From Rhizobiales bacterium 2SD (lineage in GTDB: Bacteria > Pseudomonadota > Alphaproteobacteria > Rhizobiales > Beijerinckiaceae): DNA of 32,629 bases. The stretch covers positions 1 to 32,629 of the forward strand of contig SCMY01000021.1 of the NCBI GenBank assembly GCA_005502805.1, read 5' to 3'. The position numbers were made by a program, and so were the translations under genes. Below, one piece after another: positions 6,961 to 14,739 of the stretch (within the stretch, counting starts at the first letter, position 1; every line of letters starts with the position of its first letter). A model generated the notes under the pieces. The model worked only from the letters and a program-made list of their open reading frames with translations, made no database searches and was not told where the DNA came from.

Positions 6961-8145
6961 TTACTCCGCTGCCTTCAGCTTCACGGCTTTTGCGAAGGGC
7001 AATTGCGGCTCGTTCGGCCTCGCATCATCGAATTCCAGCGCGCCGATCTTCTCCGCCCGGCCGGTGACCTTGCCGGCCGAGGTCTTGATCTGGGCGACGT
7101 CGTCCTGCGCCTGGCGGAAATGATTGTCGAGCTTGTCGACGCGGTCGCCGAGCCGGCGGACATCGTCGAGCAGCTTGCCGACTTCCGACTGGATGACGCG
7201 CGCTTCCTCGCGCATGCGGGCGTCGCGCACCAGCGACTGCATCAGCTGGATCGCCAGCGCCAGCAGCGAGGGCGAGACGATCATCACGCGCGCCCGGTGC
7301 GCCTTCTGGATCACATCGTCGAAATGCTCGTGCAGGTCGGCATAGATCGCCTCCGACGGCACGAAGAGCAGCGCCATGTCCTGCGTCTCGCCCGGCAGGA
7401 AATAGCGCTCGGCGATGTCCTTGACGTGTTGGCCGACATCGGCGCGCACTCGCGCCGATGCCTGTTTCTTCGCCTCGTCGCCGCGTGCCTCGCGCAGCAT
7501 GGTGAAGCTCTCGAGCGGAAATTTGGCGTCGATCACGAGGCCACGCCCGTCGCCCGGCAGGGTGACGAGGCAGTCCGGCCGCTTGCCGCTTGAGAGCGTT
7601 GGTTGAAATGAAAAGAAGGCCGCTGGCAGCCCGTCGCGGATGATCGCCTCCATCCGGCCCTGACCATAGGCGCCGCGCGCCTGCTTGTTGGCGAGCACGT
7701 CCTTCAGCGTCACCACTTCGCCGGTGAGCTCGGTCAGGTTCTTCTGGGCGTTGTCGATGACGGCGAGGCGCTCCTGCAGCTTGCCGAGGCTCTCATTGGT
7801 CTGGCGGACGTTCTGCTCCAGCCCGGCGCCGACCTGCTGGCGCAGGCCGTCCATGCGCTCGGCCATGATACGGGCCAGATCGCCCTGCCGCGTCGAGAGG
7901 ATCTCGGCCATGGTCTGCATGCGGCCATTGAGCTCGGCCTGCTGCCGGTTCATTTCGGCGACCTTGTCGTCCATCTCGCGGGCGCGTTCGGCCGATATCG
8001 CCGCTTCCAGCTCGCGCCGGCGCGAGCCGCGCCAGGATGAGAGCAGCGCCAGCATCAGCAGCAGAAGCGTCAGCCCGGCGAAGCCGAAAGTGGCCTCAGC
8101 CCAACTCACGGGACGTTCCAGCAGGACGAAGGCGATCTGGTTCAT
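6961..8145 (-). CDS. rmuC: DNA recombination protein RmuC
   Basis: RmuC homologue, 394 aa. A single N-terminal membrane segment (about 18-40) is followed by a long predicted coiled coil (about 45-145, rich in Glu, Gln and Arg) and the conserved RmuC nuclease-like domain (about 150-370), which includes CLVTLPGDGRGLVIDAKFPL and MALLFVPSEAIYADLHEHF. In E. coli, rmuC loss raises recombination at inverted repeats; the enzyme's action is not well defined. A LexA box lies at 8180-8194, 35 bp upstream of the ATG, so SOS control is likely. It is transcribed divergently from def. Confidence 0.93.
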   Translation of the reverse strand: MNQIAFVLLERPVSWAEATFGFAGLTLLLLMLALLSSWRGSRRRELEAAISAERAREMDDKVAEMNRQQAELNGRMQTMAEILSTRQGDLARIMAERMDGLRQQVGAGLEQNVRQTNESLGKLQERLAVIDNAQKNLTELTGEVVTLKDVLANKQARGAYGQGRMEAIIRDGLPAAFFSFQPTLSSGKRPDCLVTLPGDGRGLVIDAKFPLESFTMLREARGDEAKKQASARVRADVGQHVKDIAERYFLPGETQDMALLFVPSEAIYADLHEHFDDVIQKAHRARVMIVSPSLLALAIQLMQSLVRDARMREEARVIQSEVGKLLDDVRRLGDRVDKLDNHFRQAQDDVAQIKTSAGKVTGRAEKIGALEFDDARPNEPQLPFAKAVKLKAAE

Positions 8146-8179
8146 GCCGCAAGCCTACACGATTCGAGCGGCAATTCCA

Positions 8180-8194
8180 GAACATAAGCGGAAC
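8180..8194. promoter_or_regulatory. LexA box (GAAC-N7-GAAC) between rmuC and def
   Basis: GAACATAAGCGGAAC fits the alphaproteobacterial SOS operator GAAC-N7-GAAC exactly. It is 35 bp upstream of the rmuC start and just upstream of the def -35 box (8198). The position favours repression of rmuC by LexA; an effect on def is possible but less likely. Confidence 0.72.
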
Positions 8195-8197
8195 AGT

Positions 8198-8226
8198 TTG
8201 ACCGCTTCCACACAAGTGCTTTATGT
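8198..8226 (+). promoter_or_regulatory. promoter of def-fmt-truA
   Basis: TTGACC (8198-8203) and TTATGT (8221-8226) are spaced by 17 nt. The predicted start, about 8232, falls after the ATG at 8223 but before the ATG at 8262, so it supports 8262 as the def start. Confidence 0.6.
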
Positions 8227-8261
8227 CGCGGCAACTCCTGAACACCGTCCCAGAGCGCCCT

Positions 8262-8795
8262 ATGGCCATCCGCCCCCTCGTCATCCTGCCAGACTCGATG
8301 CTGCGCAAGGTCTCCACGCCGATCGGCGACATCACGCCCGAGATCCGCAAGCTGGCGGAGGACATGCTGGAGACGATGTACGACGCGCCGGGAATCGGGC
8401 TCGCCGCCATCCAGATTGGCGAGCCGGTCCGCCTCGTCACGCTCGACGTCTCGAAGAAGGCCGAGGAGGGCGAGGAGCAGAAGCGCGAGCCGATGGTCCT
8501 GATCAATCCCGAGGTGACCTGGCGCTCCGAGGAGCTCAGCTCCTATGAGGAGGGCTGCCTCTCGATCCCCGAATATTACGAGGAGGTCGAGCGGCCGGCG
8601 CGGGTCAAGGTCGCCTATCGCGATCTCGACGGCAAAGCGCAGGAGGTCGAGGCCGATGGCCTGCTCGCCACTTGCCTACAGCATGAGATCGACCATCTCA
8701 ACGGCGTGCTCTTCATCGACTACCTGTCGCGGCTGAAGCGCGATCGGGTCAACAAGCGCTTCGCCAAGGCAGCGAAACGGGACAGCGCGGCCTGA
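8262..8795 (+). CDS. def: peptide deformylase
   Basis: Metalloenzyme that removes the N-formyl group from new proteins, 177 aa, normal length. All three family motifs are present: GIGLAAIQIG (motif 1), EEGCLSIPEYYEEV with metal ligand Cys99 (motif 2), and QHEIDHLNG with His141, Glu142 and His145 (motif 3). The start is ATG 8262, giving MAIRPLVILPD as in homologues. The in-frame ATG at 8223 would lie within the predicted -10 box. It leads a def-fmt-truA operon; fmt starts 20 nt after its stop, which couples formylation and deformylation. Confidence 0.97.
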   Translation: MAIRPLVILPDSMLRKVSTPIGDITPEIRKLAEDMLETMYDAPGIGLAAIQIGEPVRLVTLDVSKKAEEGEEQKREPMVLINPEVTWRSEELSSYEEGCLSIPEYYEEVERPARVKVAYRDLDGKAQEVEADGLLATCLQHEIDHLNGVLFIDYLSRLKRDRVNKRFAKAAKRDSAA

Positions 8796-8814
8796 ACGGC
8801 TGGAGCGTTAGAGT

Positions 8815-9744
8815 ATGAGCTTGCGCGTCATCTTCATGGGCACGCCGGATTTCGCCGTGCCGACCCTGACCGAGATCATCGGCCAGGGCCACGAGGTCGT
8901 CTCCGTGTACACCCGCGCCCCCGCGCCGGCCGGGCGCGGCATGGAGCTCAGACCCTCGCCGGTCCAGGTCACCGCCGAACGCTTCGGCATCCCGGTCTTT
9001 TCGCCGAAGACGCTGAAGACCACCGAGGCTGCCGAGATCATGGCCTCGCATCAGGCCGATGTCGCCGTGGTCGTCGCCTATGGCCTGATCCTGCCCAAGG
9101 CGATCCTCGATGTGCCGGAGCTCGGCTGCCTCAACCTGCACGCTTCGCTCCTGCCGCGCTGGCGCGGCGCCGCGCCGATCCAGCGCGCCGTCATGTCCGG
9201 CGATGCCGAGACCGGCGTCTGCGTGATGAAGATGGAGGAAGGGCTCGATACCGGCCCCGTCGCCATGGTCGAGACGCTTGCTATCGATGGCAACGCCACC
9301 GCAGGGGACATGCATGACCGGCTCGCCGGCCTTGGCGCCGACCTGATGGTCCGGGCGCTTGCCGCGCTCGGCCGGGGCGGCTTGCGCTTCACGCCGCAGG
9401 CGGAAGACGGCGTCACCTATGCGAGCAAGATCGGCAATGACGAGGCCAGGCTGAGCTGGAACAGGCCGGCCCAGCAGGTCCATGACGTCGTGCGCGGCCT
9501 CTCGCCGTTTCCGGGCGCCTTCGTCGAGATCGACCTCGGCAAGGGGCCGGAGCGTTTGAAGCTGCTGCGCACCGCCCGCGCCGGCGGAGCGGCCGAACCG
9601 GGCACGCTTCTTGACGATGACGGTACCATCGCCTGCGCGGTCGGAGCGGTGAAGCTGCTCCAGGTCCAGCGCGCCGGCAAAGGACCGATGAGCGCCCAGG
9701 AATTCCTGCGCGGGGCGCGGCTGTCTGCCGGATCGAAGCTCTAG
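8815..9744 (+). CDS. fmt: methionyl-tRNA formyltransferase
   Basis: Transfers a formyl group from 10-formyl-tetrahydrofolate to initiator Met-tRNA, 309 aa, usual length. The N-terminal Rossmann-type domain begins RVIFMGTPDFAVPTL. The catalytic residues are in place: Asn107 and His109 in LNLHASLLPRWRGAAPIQ, and Asp145 in EEGLDTGPV. The C-terminal OB-like tRNA-binding domain covers roughly 205-305. It sits between def and truA; the truA start is 4 nt beyond its stop, so translation is probably coupled. Confidence 0.97.
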   Translation: MSLRVIFMGTPDFAVPTLTEIIGQGHEVVSVYTRAPAPAGRGMELRPSPVQVTAERFGIPVFSPKTLKTTEAAEIMASHQADVAVVVAYGLILPKAILDVPELGCLNLHASLLPRWRGAAPIQRAVMSGDAETGVCVMKMEEGLDTGPVAMVETLAIDGNATAGDMHDRLAGLGADLMVRALAALGRGGLRFTPQAEDGVTYASKIGNDEARLSWNRPAQQVHDVVRGLSPFPGAFVEIDLGKGPERLKLLRTARAGGAAEPGTLLDDDGTIACAVGAVKLLQVQRAGKGPMSAQEFLRGARLSAGSKL

Positions 9745-9748
9745 TTCG

Positions 9749-10486
9749 ATGCCGCGCTACAAGCTCGTCATCGAATATGACGGCACGCCCTTCTCAGGCT
9801 GGCAGCGCCAGCTCAACGGGCCGTCGGTGCAGCAGAGCGTCGAGGAGGCGGTCGAGGCCTTCTGCGGACACGCCGTGCGCTTGCACTGCGCCGGGCGCAC
9901 CGATGCCGGCGTCCACGCCACCCATCAGGTCGCCCATGTCGATCTCGACAAGGAGTGGCGCACCGACGTCGTCCGCGATGCCAGCAATGCCCGGCTGAAG
10001 CGCCTGCCGGTGGCGGTGCTGAGCGCCGAGGCCGTACCGGATACCTTCGATGCCCGCATCTCGGCGACGCGCCGCTACTACATCTACCGCATCCTTGATC
10101 GCAGGGCGCAGCCGGCGCTCGATGTGAACCGCGTCTGGCATGTCCCGGTCAAGCTCGACCATGAAGCGATGGACCGGGCCGCCAAGGCACTGATCGGCCA
10201 TCACGACTTCACCACCTTCCGCGCCGCCGAATGCCAGGCCAACAGCCCTTTGCGGACGCTCGACCGGTTCGACTGCCGGCGCGAGGGAGCCGAGATCGTC
10301 GCCTATGTCCATGCCCGCTCCTTCCTGCACCATCAGGTCCGCTCCATGGTCGGCTGCCTGAAGATGGTCGGCATGGGGCGCTGGCCGGAGAACAAGGTCG
10401 GCAAGGTGCTGGCGGCGCGGGACCGCTCGCAATGCGCCGCGCTGGCGCCGCCGTGTGGGCTCTATCTGGCTGGCGTCGATTACTGA
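9749..10486 (+). CDS. truA: tRNA pseudouridine synthase A
   Basis: Isomerises uridines 38-40 in the tRNA anticodon arm to pseudouridine, 245 aa. The catalytic aspartate is Asp52 in CAGRTDAGVHATHQ. Other family features are YDGTPFSGWQRQ near the start, RRYYIYRI in the middle and HHQVRSMVGCLKMVG near the C-terminus. It is the last gene of the def-fmt-truA run and is followed by a compound palindromic repeat region, then a convergent gene. Confidence 0.97.
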   Translation: MPRYKLVIEYDGTPFSGWQRQLNGPSVQQSVEEAVEAFCGHAVRLHCAGRTDAGVHATHQVAHVDLDKEWRTDVVRDASNARLKRLPVAVLSAEAVPDTFDARISATRRYYIYRILDRRAQPALDVNRVWHVPVKLDHEAMDRAAKALIGHHDFTTFRAAECQANSPLRTLDRFDCRREGAEIVAYVHARSFLHHQVRSMVGCLKMVGMGRWPENKVGKVLAARDRSQCAALAPPCGLYLAGVDY

Positions 10487-10491
10487 CCACG

Positions 10492-10706
10492 CCGTCTTTC
10501 CGGGGCGCCGCGGAGCGGCGAGCCCGGAACCCATGCCCACGACATTGTTCCAGCCCGTCATGCTCGCCCTTGTGGCGAGCATCCACGTCTTAAGCACGGC
10601 CTTCGACCAGCAAAGACGTGGATGGTCGGGACGAGCCCGACCATGACGGAAAGGGCGGTGTTCATGGATTCCAGGCTCAGGCCTTTGGCCTGCCTCGGAA
10701 TGACGG
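10492..10706. repeat. composite palindromic repeat, outer copy with a nested insert
   Basis: The intergenic space between convergent truA and the membrane-protein gene is almost entirely repeat. The outer element runs from CCGTC (10492) to GACGG (10706). Its first hairpin uses TTCCGGG/CCCGGAA (10498-10504 and 10523-10529). A split middle stem is CCATG...CATGG. The last hairpin has ATTCC/GGAAT arms ending at 10701. A second complete element (10555-10649) occupies the middle loop. Without it the outer copy would be 120 bp, close to the other family members in this window. Confidence 0.6.
10555..10649 (-). repeat. 95-bp composite palindromic repeat, copy A (nested)
   Basis: Bounded by CCGTCAT and ATGACGG. 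It folds as three stem-loops: ATGCTCGC/GCGAGCAT, then ATCCACGTCTT/AAGACGTGGAT, then ATGGTCGG/CCGACCAT. Its reverse complement aligns without gaps to 24065-24159, also 95 bp, with 80 of 95 positions identical by my hand alignment. Most differences fall in the central loop. Confidence 0.8.
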
Positions 10707-10713
10707 CGAGCGG

Positions 10714-11328
10714 TCAGAACCCGGCCAGTCCGAAGATCTTCAGCACCGTGTAGTCGGCGAGTACGCTGGCGCAGGCGATTGCGCCGGCGACGCCGCTCTG
10801 CGCGCCGAAAGTGGCCTTGGCGACGCAATAGCGCAGCCTGAGCACGATCGCCGCGAAGGCGAGGCTCTGGAAGCCGGCGATGCTCGGATTCGACCAGCCC
10901 AGCGCGAACACCGTCGCCGGCACCGCCATCAGCGCCGCCGAGAGGATGCCGGCCCAGTTCCAGGCGATGACGAAGCTGGTGAAGCGCGGGTTGCGGGTAA
11001 GGCCGGGCGCGAGCCCGACCAGCAAAGCCGGAACGGCGAGGATCGCCAGGATCTCTGCAGTGATGATGGCGGCGATCAGGCCGGGAGCATCGAATAGCCC
11101 ACCGCTGTTCGACAGACCCGCGAGCGTCCTCTCGGCCGCCAGCGCAGGGATCATCGAGGGGACGACCAGGACCAGCGCGAGATAGGAGCGCCAGAAGCCG
11201 TCGCGACTGAGGTCGAAGTCGGGCAGCGCTTTCGCGTCGGCTCGCAGCAGGCGCCAGGAGGCGGCGAGCGATCGCGTCACATCGTCGGCAGCTAGCCTCA
11301 TGGCCCAACCCTCCGGACGCCACGACAT
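10714..11328 (-). CDS. hypothetical multi-pass membrane protein
   Basis: I do not recognise this 204-aa protein. It has a soluble N-terminus (MSWRPEGWAMRLAADDVTRSL) and about five hydrophobic segments, with a layout like small Yip1-type membrane proteins, but that resemblance is weak. ATG 11328 is my choice. An in-frame TTG at 11370 would give 14 more residues and overlap the dapE stop by 4 nt (TTGA), so translational coupling from dapE is a real alternative. Neither start has a strong ribosome site. The ATG lies inside a perfect inverted repeat (11325-11346), which could act as an operator or as an RNA hairpin covering the start. It is the last gene of the minus-strand DUF805-dapE run. Confidence 0.6.
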   Translation of the reverse strand: MSWRPEGWAMRLAADDVTRSLAASWRLLRADAKALPDFDLSRDGFWRSYLALVLVVPSMIPALAAERTLAGLSNSGGLFDAPGLIAAIITAEILAILAVPALLVGLAPGLTRNPRFTSFVIAWNWAGILSAALMAVPATVFALGWSNPSIAGFQSLAFAAIVLRLRYCVAKATFGAQSGVAGAIACASVLADYTVLKIFGLAGF

Positions 11329-11346
11329 TAGACTTTCGTCTAATGT
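11325..11346. promoter_or_regulatory. perfect inverted repeat over a start codon
   Basis: Arms ACATTAGAC (11325-11333) and GTCTAATGT (11338-11346) are perfect 9-bp complements with a 4-nt centre. The core TTAGAC-N4-GTCTAA resembles TetR-family operators. In minus-strand RNA the centre is GAAA, a GNRA tetraloop, so a hairpin hiding the AUG is also possible. It lies between the dapE stop and the ATG of the next gene. Confidence 0.55.
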
Positions 11347-11366
11347 GGGCGTCAGGGTTGGTTCCG

Positions 11367-12569
11367 TCAAGCGTGCTGCGCTGCGGCGAAATACGCCGTC
11401 AGTAAACGATGCGTGATCCGCTCCAGCGTCATCAGGTCGGCCGTGGCGACCCGCTCGTCGATCTGGTGCATGGTCTGGCCGACGACGCCGTATTCGACCA
11501 CCGGGCAGTAGTTCTTGATGAAGCGCGCATCCGAGGTGCCGCCGGTGGTCGACAGCGCCGGGCGCTTGCCGGTCTCGGCCTCGACCGCGTCAGCGACCAT
11601 GCTGACGAATGATCCCGGCTGCGTCAGGAAGGCGATCGCATTGGTCGGCTCGAAGCTGAGATCGTAGCGCACCGCGTTGCCGGCCGCCTCGCGCAGGCGG
11701 CGCTCGATCTCGGCCGCCAGGGTCTCCGGCGTCCAGAGGTCGTTGAAGCGGATGTTGAACACGGCCCTGGCCTGCGCCGGAACCACATTGGTCGCGGGAT
11801 TGCCAACATCGAGCGTCGTCACCTCGAGATTGCTCGGATCGAAATGCTCGGTGCCGGCGTCGAGCGGCGTCGCGTCCAGCGCTGCCAGCAGCCGCACGAT
11901 GCCGCGGATCGGATTCTGCGCCAGGTGCGGATAGCCGACATGGCCCTGTACGCCCTGGACGGTGAGCTTGCCGGTCAACGAGCCGCGTCGGCCGATCTTG
12001 ATCATGTCGCTCATCGTGGCCGGATTGGTCGGCTCGCCGAGCAGGCAATGATCGAAGCGCTCGCCGCGCTGGTCGGCCCAGGCCAGCAGCTTGACCGTGC
12101 CGTTGACGGCCGGACCTTCTTCGTCACCTGTGACCAGGAAGGCGATCGAACCCGGCGCATCCGGGTTCTCGCGGCGATGGCGGATCGCGGCCGACACCAT
12201 GGCGGCGAGCCCGCCCTTCATGTCGCAGGCGCCGCGGCCGTAGAGCATGCCGCCTTCTATCTCGGCCGCGAACGGGTCATGCGTCCAGGCGGCGAGGTCG
12301 CCGGGCGGGACGACATCGGTATGGCCGGCGATGACGAGGACCGGTCCGGCGCTGCCGATGCGGGCATAGAGATTCTCGATGTCCGGCATGCCGGCCTCCG
12401 AAAACACCGGCCGTTCGACCCTGAAGCCTTCGGAACTCAGCACGGCGTCAAGCAGGGCGAGCGCGCCGGCGTCGGCCGGCGTCACCGAGGGGCAGCGCAC
12501 CAGGGCCTGGGTGAGGGCGACCGGGTCGATGAGGTCGAAGTCGAAAGCAGCAGGCGTATTCTGGCTCAT
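11367..12569 (-). CDS. dapE: succinyl-diaminopimelate desuccinylase
   Basis: M20 metallopeptidase of the lysine/meso-diaminopimelate pathway, which splits N-succinyl-LL-diaminopimelate, 400 aa. Metal-site motifs are clear: GHTDVVPPGD (about 77-86), YGRGACDMKGG with a metal-bridging Asp, and VTGDEEGPAVNGT with the catalytic Glu. LSTTGGTSDARFIKNYCPVVEYGVVGQTMHQIDE near the C-terminus is typical of DapE rather than ArgE. Its start overlaps the stop of the DUF805 gene by 4 nt (ATGA), so the two are coupled. Confidence 0.95.
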   Translation of the reverse strand: MSQNTPAAFDFDLIDPVALTQALVRCPSVTPADAGALALLDAVLSSEGFRVERPVFSEAGMPDIENLYARIGSAGPVLVIAGHTDVVPPGDLAAWTHDPFAAEIEGGMLYGRGACDMKGGLAAMVSAAIRHRRENPDAPGSIAFLVTGDEEGPAVNGTVKLLAWADQRGERFDHCLLGEPTNPATMSDMIKIGRRGSLTGKLTVQGVQGHVGYPHLAQNPIRGIVRLLAALDATPLDAGTEHFDPSNLEVTTLDVGNPATNVVPAQARAVFNIRFNDLWTPETLAAEIERRLREAAGNAVRYDLSFEPTNAIAFLTQPGSFVSMVADAVEAETGKRPALSTTGGTSDARFIKNYCPVVEYGVVGQTMHQIDERVATADLMTLERITHRLLTAYFAAAQHA

Positions 12570-12994
12570 CGAGCCGGTTTAGCAGTCCCCTGTTGCTCTG
12601 CAAGCGGCGCATTGCGGTCGATGCCTGGCATCAGCCCGAGATCGACCAAAGCAACCAGCCAGGCCATCGTCGAGATCGCGATCAGCGAAGGCGCCCAGGC
12701 ATAGCCGAGCAGCGGCTGCAACTCCCGCGGCAGGACGATGGTGCAGACCAGCAGGATGCCGAAAAGCGACGAGCCGCCCCGGTCGACGGCGCGCTTCGCA
12801 GCCAGTGCCGCCCAGGGGAACAGGGCGAAGGTGTTGGCGAAGGCGACGATCATCTTCGCCGAGTGCCAGTCCACGAGGCGCGGAGCGGCCCATTGGATCG
12901 CGAGCAGGCATAGCGCGAGCGCGATGCTGCCGAACCAGAACTGGCGCAGGCCGATACGGCCATCGAGATCGGTGAACAGGCGGACTGCGGACAT
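12566..12994 (-). CDS. DUF805 family membrane protein
   Basis: Small inner-membrane protein of 142 aa with about four hydrophobic helices. The opening GRIGLRQFWFGSIAL matches the DUF805 (YhaH/YhaI-like) signature, in which an RxxFW-type motif precedes the first helix. KRAVDRGGSSLFGIL fits the conserved loop where these proteins have RLHDxGxS. No function is established for the family. It is the first gene of the minus-strand run and its stop overlaps the dapE start. Confidence 0.72.
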   Translation of the reverse strand: MSAVRLFTDLDGRIGLRQFWFGSIALALCLLAIQWAAPRLVDWHSAKMIVAFANTFALFPWAALAAKRAVDRGGSSLFGILLVCTIVLPRELQPLLGYAWAPSLIAISTMAWLVALVDLGLMPGIDRNAPLAEQQGTAKPAR

Positions 12995-13229
12995 GTGTCA
13001 GGCTCCGATTCCGCATCCTCGCATGCCTGAAAGCTGGAATGAAGCTTATGGTGAATAAAAGGTTAACGCAGCCGAACCGGTTGTGGTGCCTGAGAAAATG
13101 CTTGAATGCGGCGGGGTGCGCCGCTAGCTGCGGAGCGTTCTCCGGATTTTCGAGGAGGCCATTCGGCCTGACTGGCGGGTGGCAGGTTGACTGAGCGGCG
13201 TGCGGCGCTGCCGAGCGAGGTTTTTGGGC

Positions 13230-13844
13230 ATGACCATTCGTCTGCACCGCGGCGATCTTCCCGATGGGTTCGAGCCAGGCCCGATCCTGGCGATCGACAC
13301 CGAGACGCTCGGCCTCAATCCGCAGCGCGATCGGCTCTGCGTGGTGCAGCTCTCGCGCGGCGACGGGACCGCCGACGTCGTGCAGATCCCGAAGGATGGT
13401 CCCGTGCCGGCCAATCTCTGCCGCATCCTCGCCGATGCAAGCGTGCTGAAGCTCTTCCACTTCGCCCGCTTCGACATCGCCGCGCTGGAGAAGGCTTTCG
13501 GCGTCGTCACCACACCGGTTTACTGCACCAAGATCGCTTCAAAGCTGGTACGCACCTATACCGATCGGCACGGGCTGAAGGATCTCGTCCGCGAGCTGCT
13601 CGGCGTCGAGCTGTCGAAGCAGCAGCAATCTTCGGACTGGGGCGCCGACACGCTGACCGAGGCTCAGCTCGGCTACGCCGCCTCCGACGTCCTGCATCTG
13701 CACGCCTTGAAGGCGAAGCTCGACGTGCTGCTGGAGCGCGAGGGCCGCGCGCATCTCGCCAAGGCCTGTTTCGACTTCCTGCCGACGCGTGCCGAGCTCG
13801 ACCTCGCCGGCTGGCCGGAAGTCGATATCTTCGCGCATACGTAA
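13230..13844 (+). CDS. rnd: ribonuclease D-like 3'-5' exonuclease
   Basis: DEDDy-family exonuclease, 204 aa. The catalytic set is visible: Asp23 and Glu25 (IDTETLGL), Asp82 (HFARFDIAAL), and Tyr149 with Asp153 (YAASD). It consists of the exonuclease domain only. The two HRDC domains of E. coli RNase D (about 375 aa) are absent, as in many alphaproteobacterial short forms. It probably trims tRNA or other structured RNA 3' ends. ATG 13230 gives MTIRLHRGDLP; an upstream ATG at 13200 adds only a short basic tail. It is upstream of lptC, a conserved order in Rhizobiales. Confidence 0.88.
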   Translation: MTIRLHRGDLPDGFEPGPILAIDTETLGLNPQRDRLCVVQLSRGDGTADVVQIPKDGPVPANLCRILADASVLKLFHFARFDIAALEKAFGVVTTPVYCTKIASKLVRTYTDRHGLKDLVRELLGVELSKQQQSSDWGADTLTEAQLGYAASDVLHLHALKAKLDVLLEREGRAHLAKACFDFLPTRAELDLAGWPEVDIFAHT

Positions 13845-13960
13845 AGTTGATGTATTTGGGTTAGGTCACTCGTTGTATGGCCGTCGGATCGGCTGCGAGT
13901 GCCATTCGGCACGCGCCGGTTTGACATGAAAAAGCCGCTGGTGGCTGGCAATGGGCGGGC

Positions 13961-14698
13961 ATGACCTTGGCGATCATATCCCCTGAAACGCGTAGCCCGG
14001 CCGGGATTCGGGCGCAGGTGCGGCAGAATGCCTTTCGGGCGGCACGCCGGCATTCCGCGCTGGTGCGTCTGCTGCGCCGACTGATCCCGATCGGAGCCGC
14101 GGTCGCGGTCGTCGGATTGATCGTCGTCCCCTTCCTCAATCCGTTGCGTCACGTCGGCAGCTTTTCCTTGGGCGGGGTCAGCTTGTCGGGCGGCAAGGTG
14201 GTGATGGAAACGCCGAAACTGGCTGGTTATCGCAAGGACAACAGCCCCTACGAGGTCACGGCGGAATCGGCTCTGCAGGATGTTCGCAATCCCACGCAGA
14301 TCGAACTGGTCAAGATGACGGCCCGGGTGTTGATGAAGCAGGAGGGCTGGATCAACATCAATGCCAAGAGTGGGCTCTTCGACCAGCAGAAGGAGAGGCT
14401 GAAGCTGGTTGACGACGTGAAAATCCGGACCGAGTCGGGCTATGATGTCCGCATGCGTACGGCGGACGTCGACTTCAAGGCCGGGACGGTCAACTCGCGC
14501 GAGCCCGTCAATGTCAATCTCGGCACGACGACGATCGATTCCGACACGCTCGACGTGAAGGACAATGGTGCGCTGATCACCTTCGAGGGGCGCGTGCATG
14601 TCGTGATCGAGAACGCGCCGGAACGCAGTCTCGCCGGGCCGGAACGTGAGGGCAGCACGCCCAATCTCGAAGCCCTTCGTCCGGCCGCCAAGCCGTGA
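13961..14698 (+). CDS. lptC: LPS export system protein LptC
   Basis: Bitopic inner-membrane protein that passes LPS from the LptBFG transporter to LptA, 245 aa. It has a basic cytoplasmic N-terminus (RRHSALVRLLRRL), one membrane helix (about 42-60) and a periplasmic beta-jellyroll domain, seen as regular beta-strand patterning such as WININAKSGLFDQQKERLKL and GYDVRMRTADVDFKAGTV. The N-terminus is longer than in E. coli LptC (191 aa), which is common in this order. GGGCGGG sits a few bases upstream of the ATG. lptA starts 41 nt after it. A TTGACA at 13921 may be part of its promoter, but I see no good -10. Confidence 0.88.
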   Translation: MTLAIISPETRSPAGIRAQVRQNAFRAARRHSALVRLLRRLIPIGAAVAVVGLIVVPFLNPLRHVGSFSLGGVSLSGGKVVMETPKLAGYRKDNSPYEVTAESALQDVRNPTQIELVKMTARVLMKQEGWININAKSGLFDQQKERLKLVDDVKIRTESGYDVRMRTADVDFKAGTVNSREPVNVNLGTTTIDSDTLDVKDNGALITFEGRVHVVIENAPERSLAGPEREGSTPNLEALRPAAKP

Positions 14699-14739
14699 GG
14701 CCACGGCATCGAGCCATGTGAAGCAATGACGGAACGCCG

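Noticed and set aside
13911..13945. A third SAM-II-like start (ACGCGCCGGTTTGA) before lptC
   Set aside because: Only the 5' part matches. There is no GGCGCG partner, no TTGC loop and no GCTAAAG tail.
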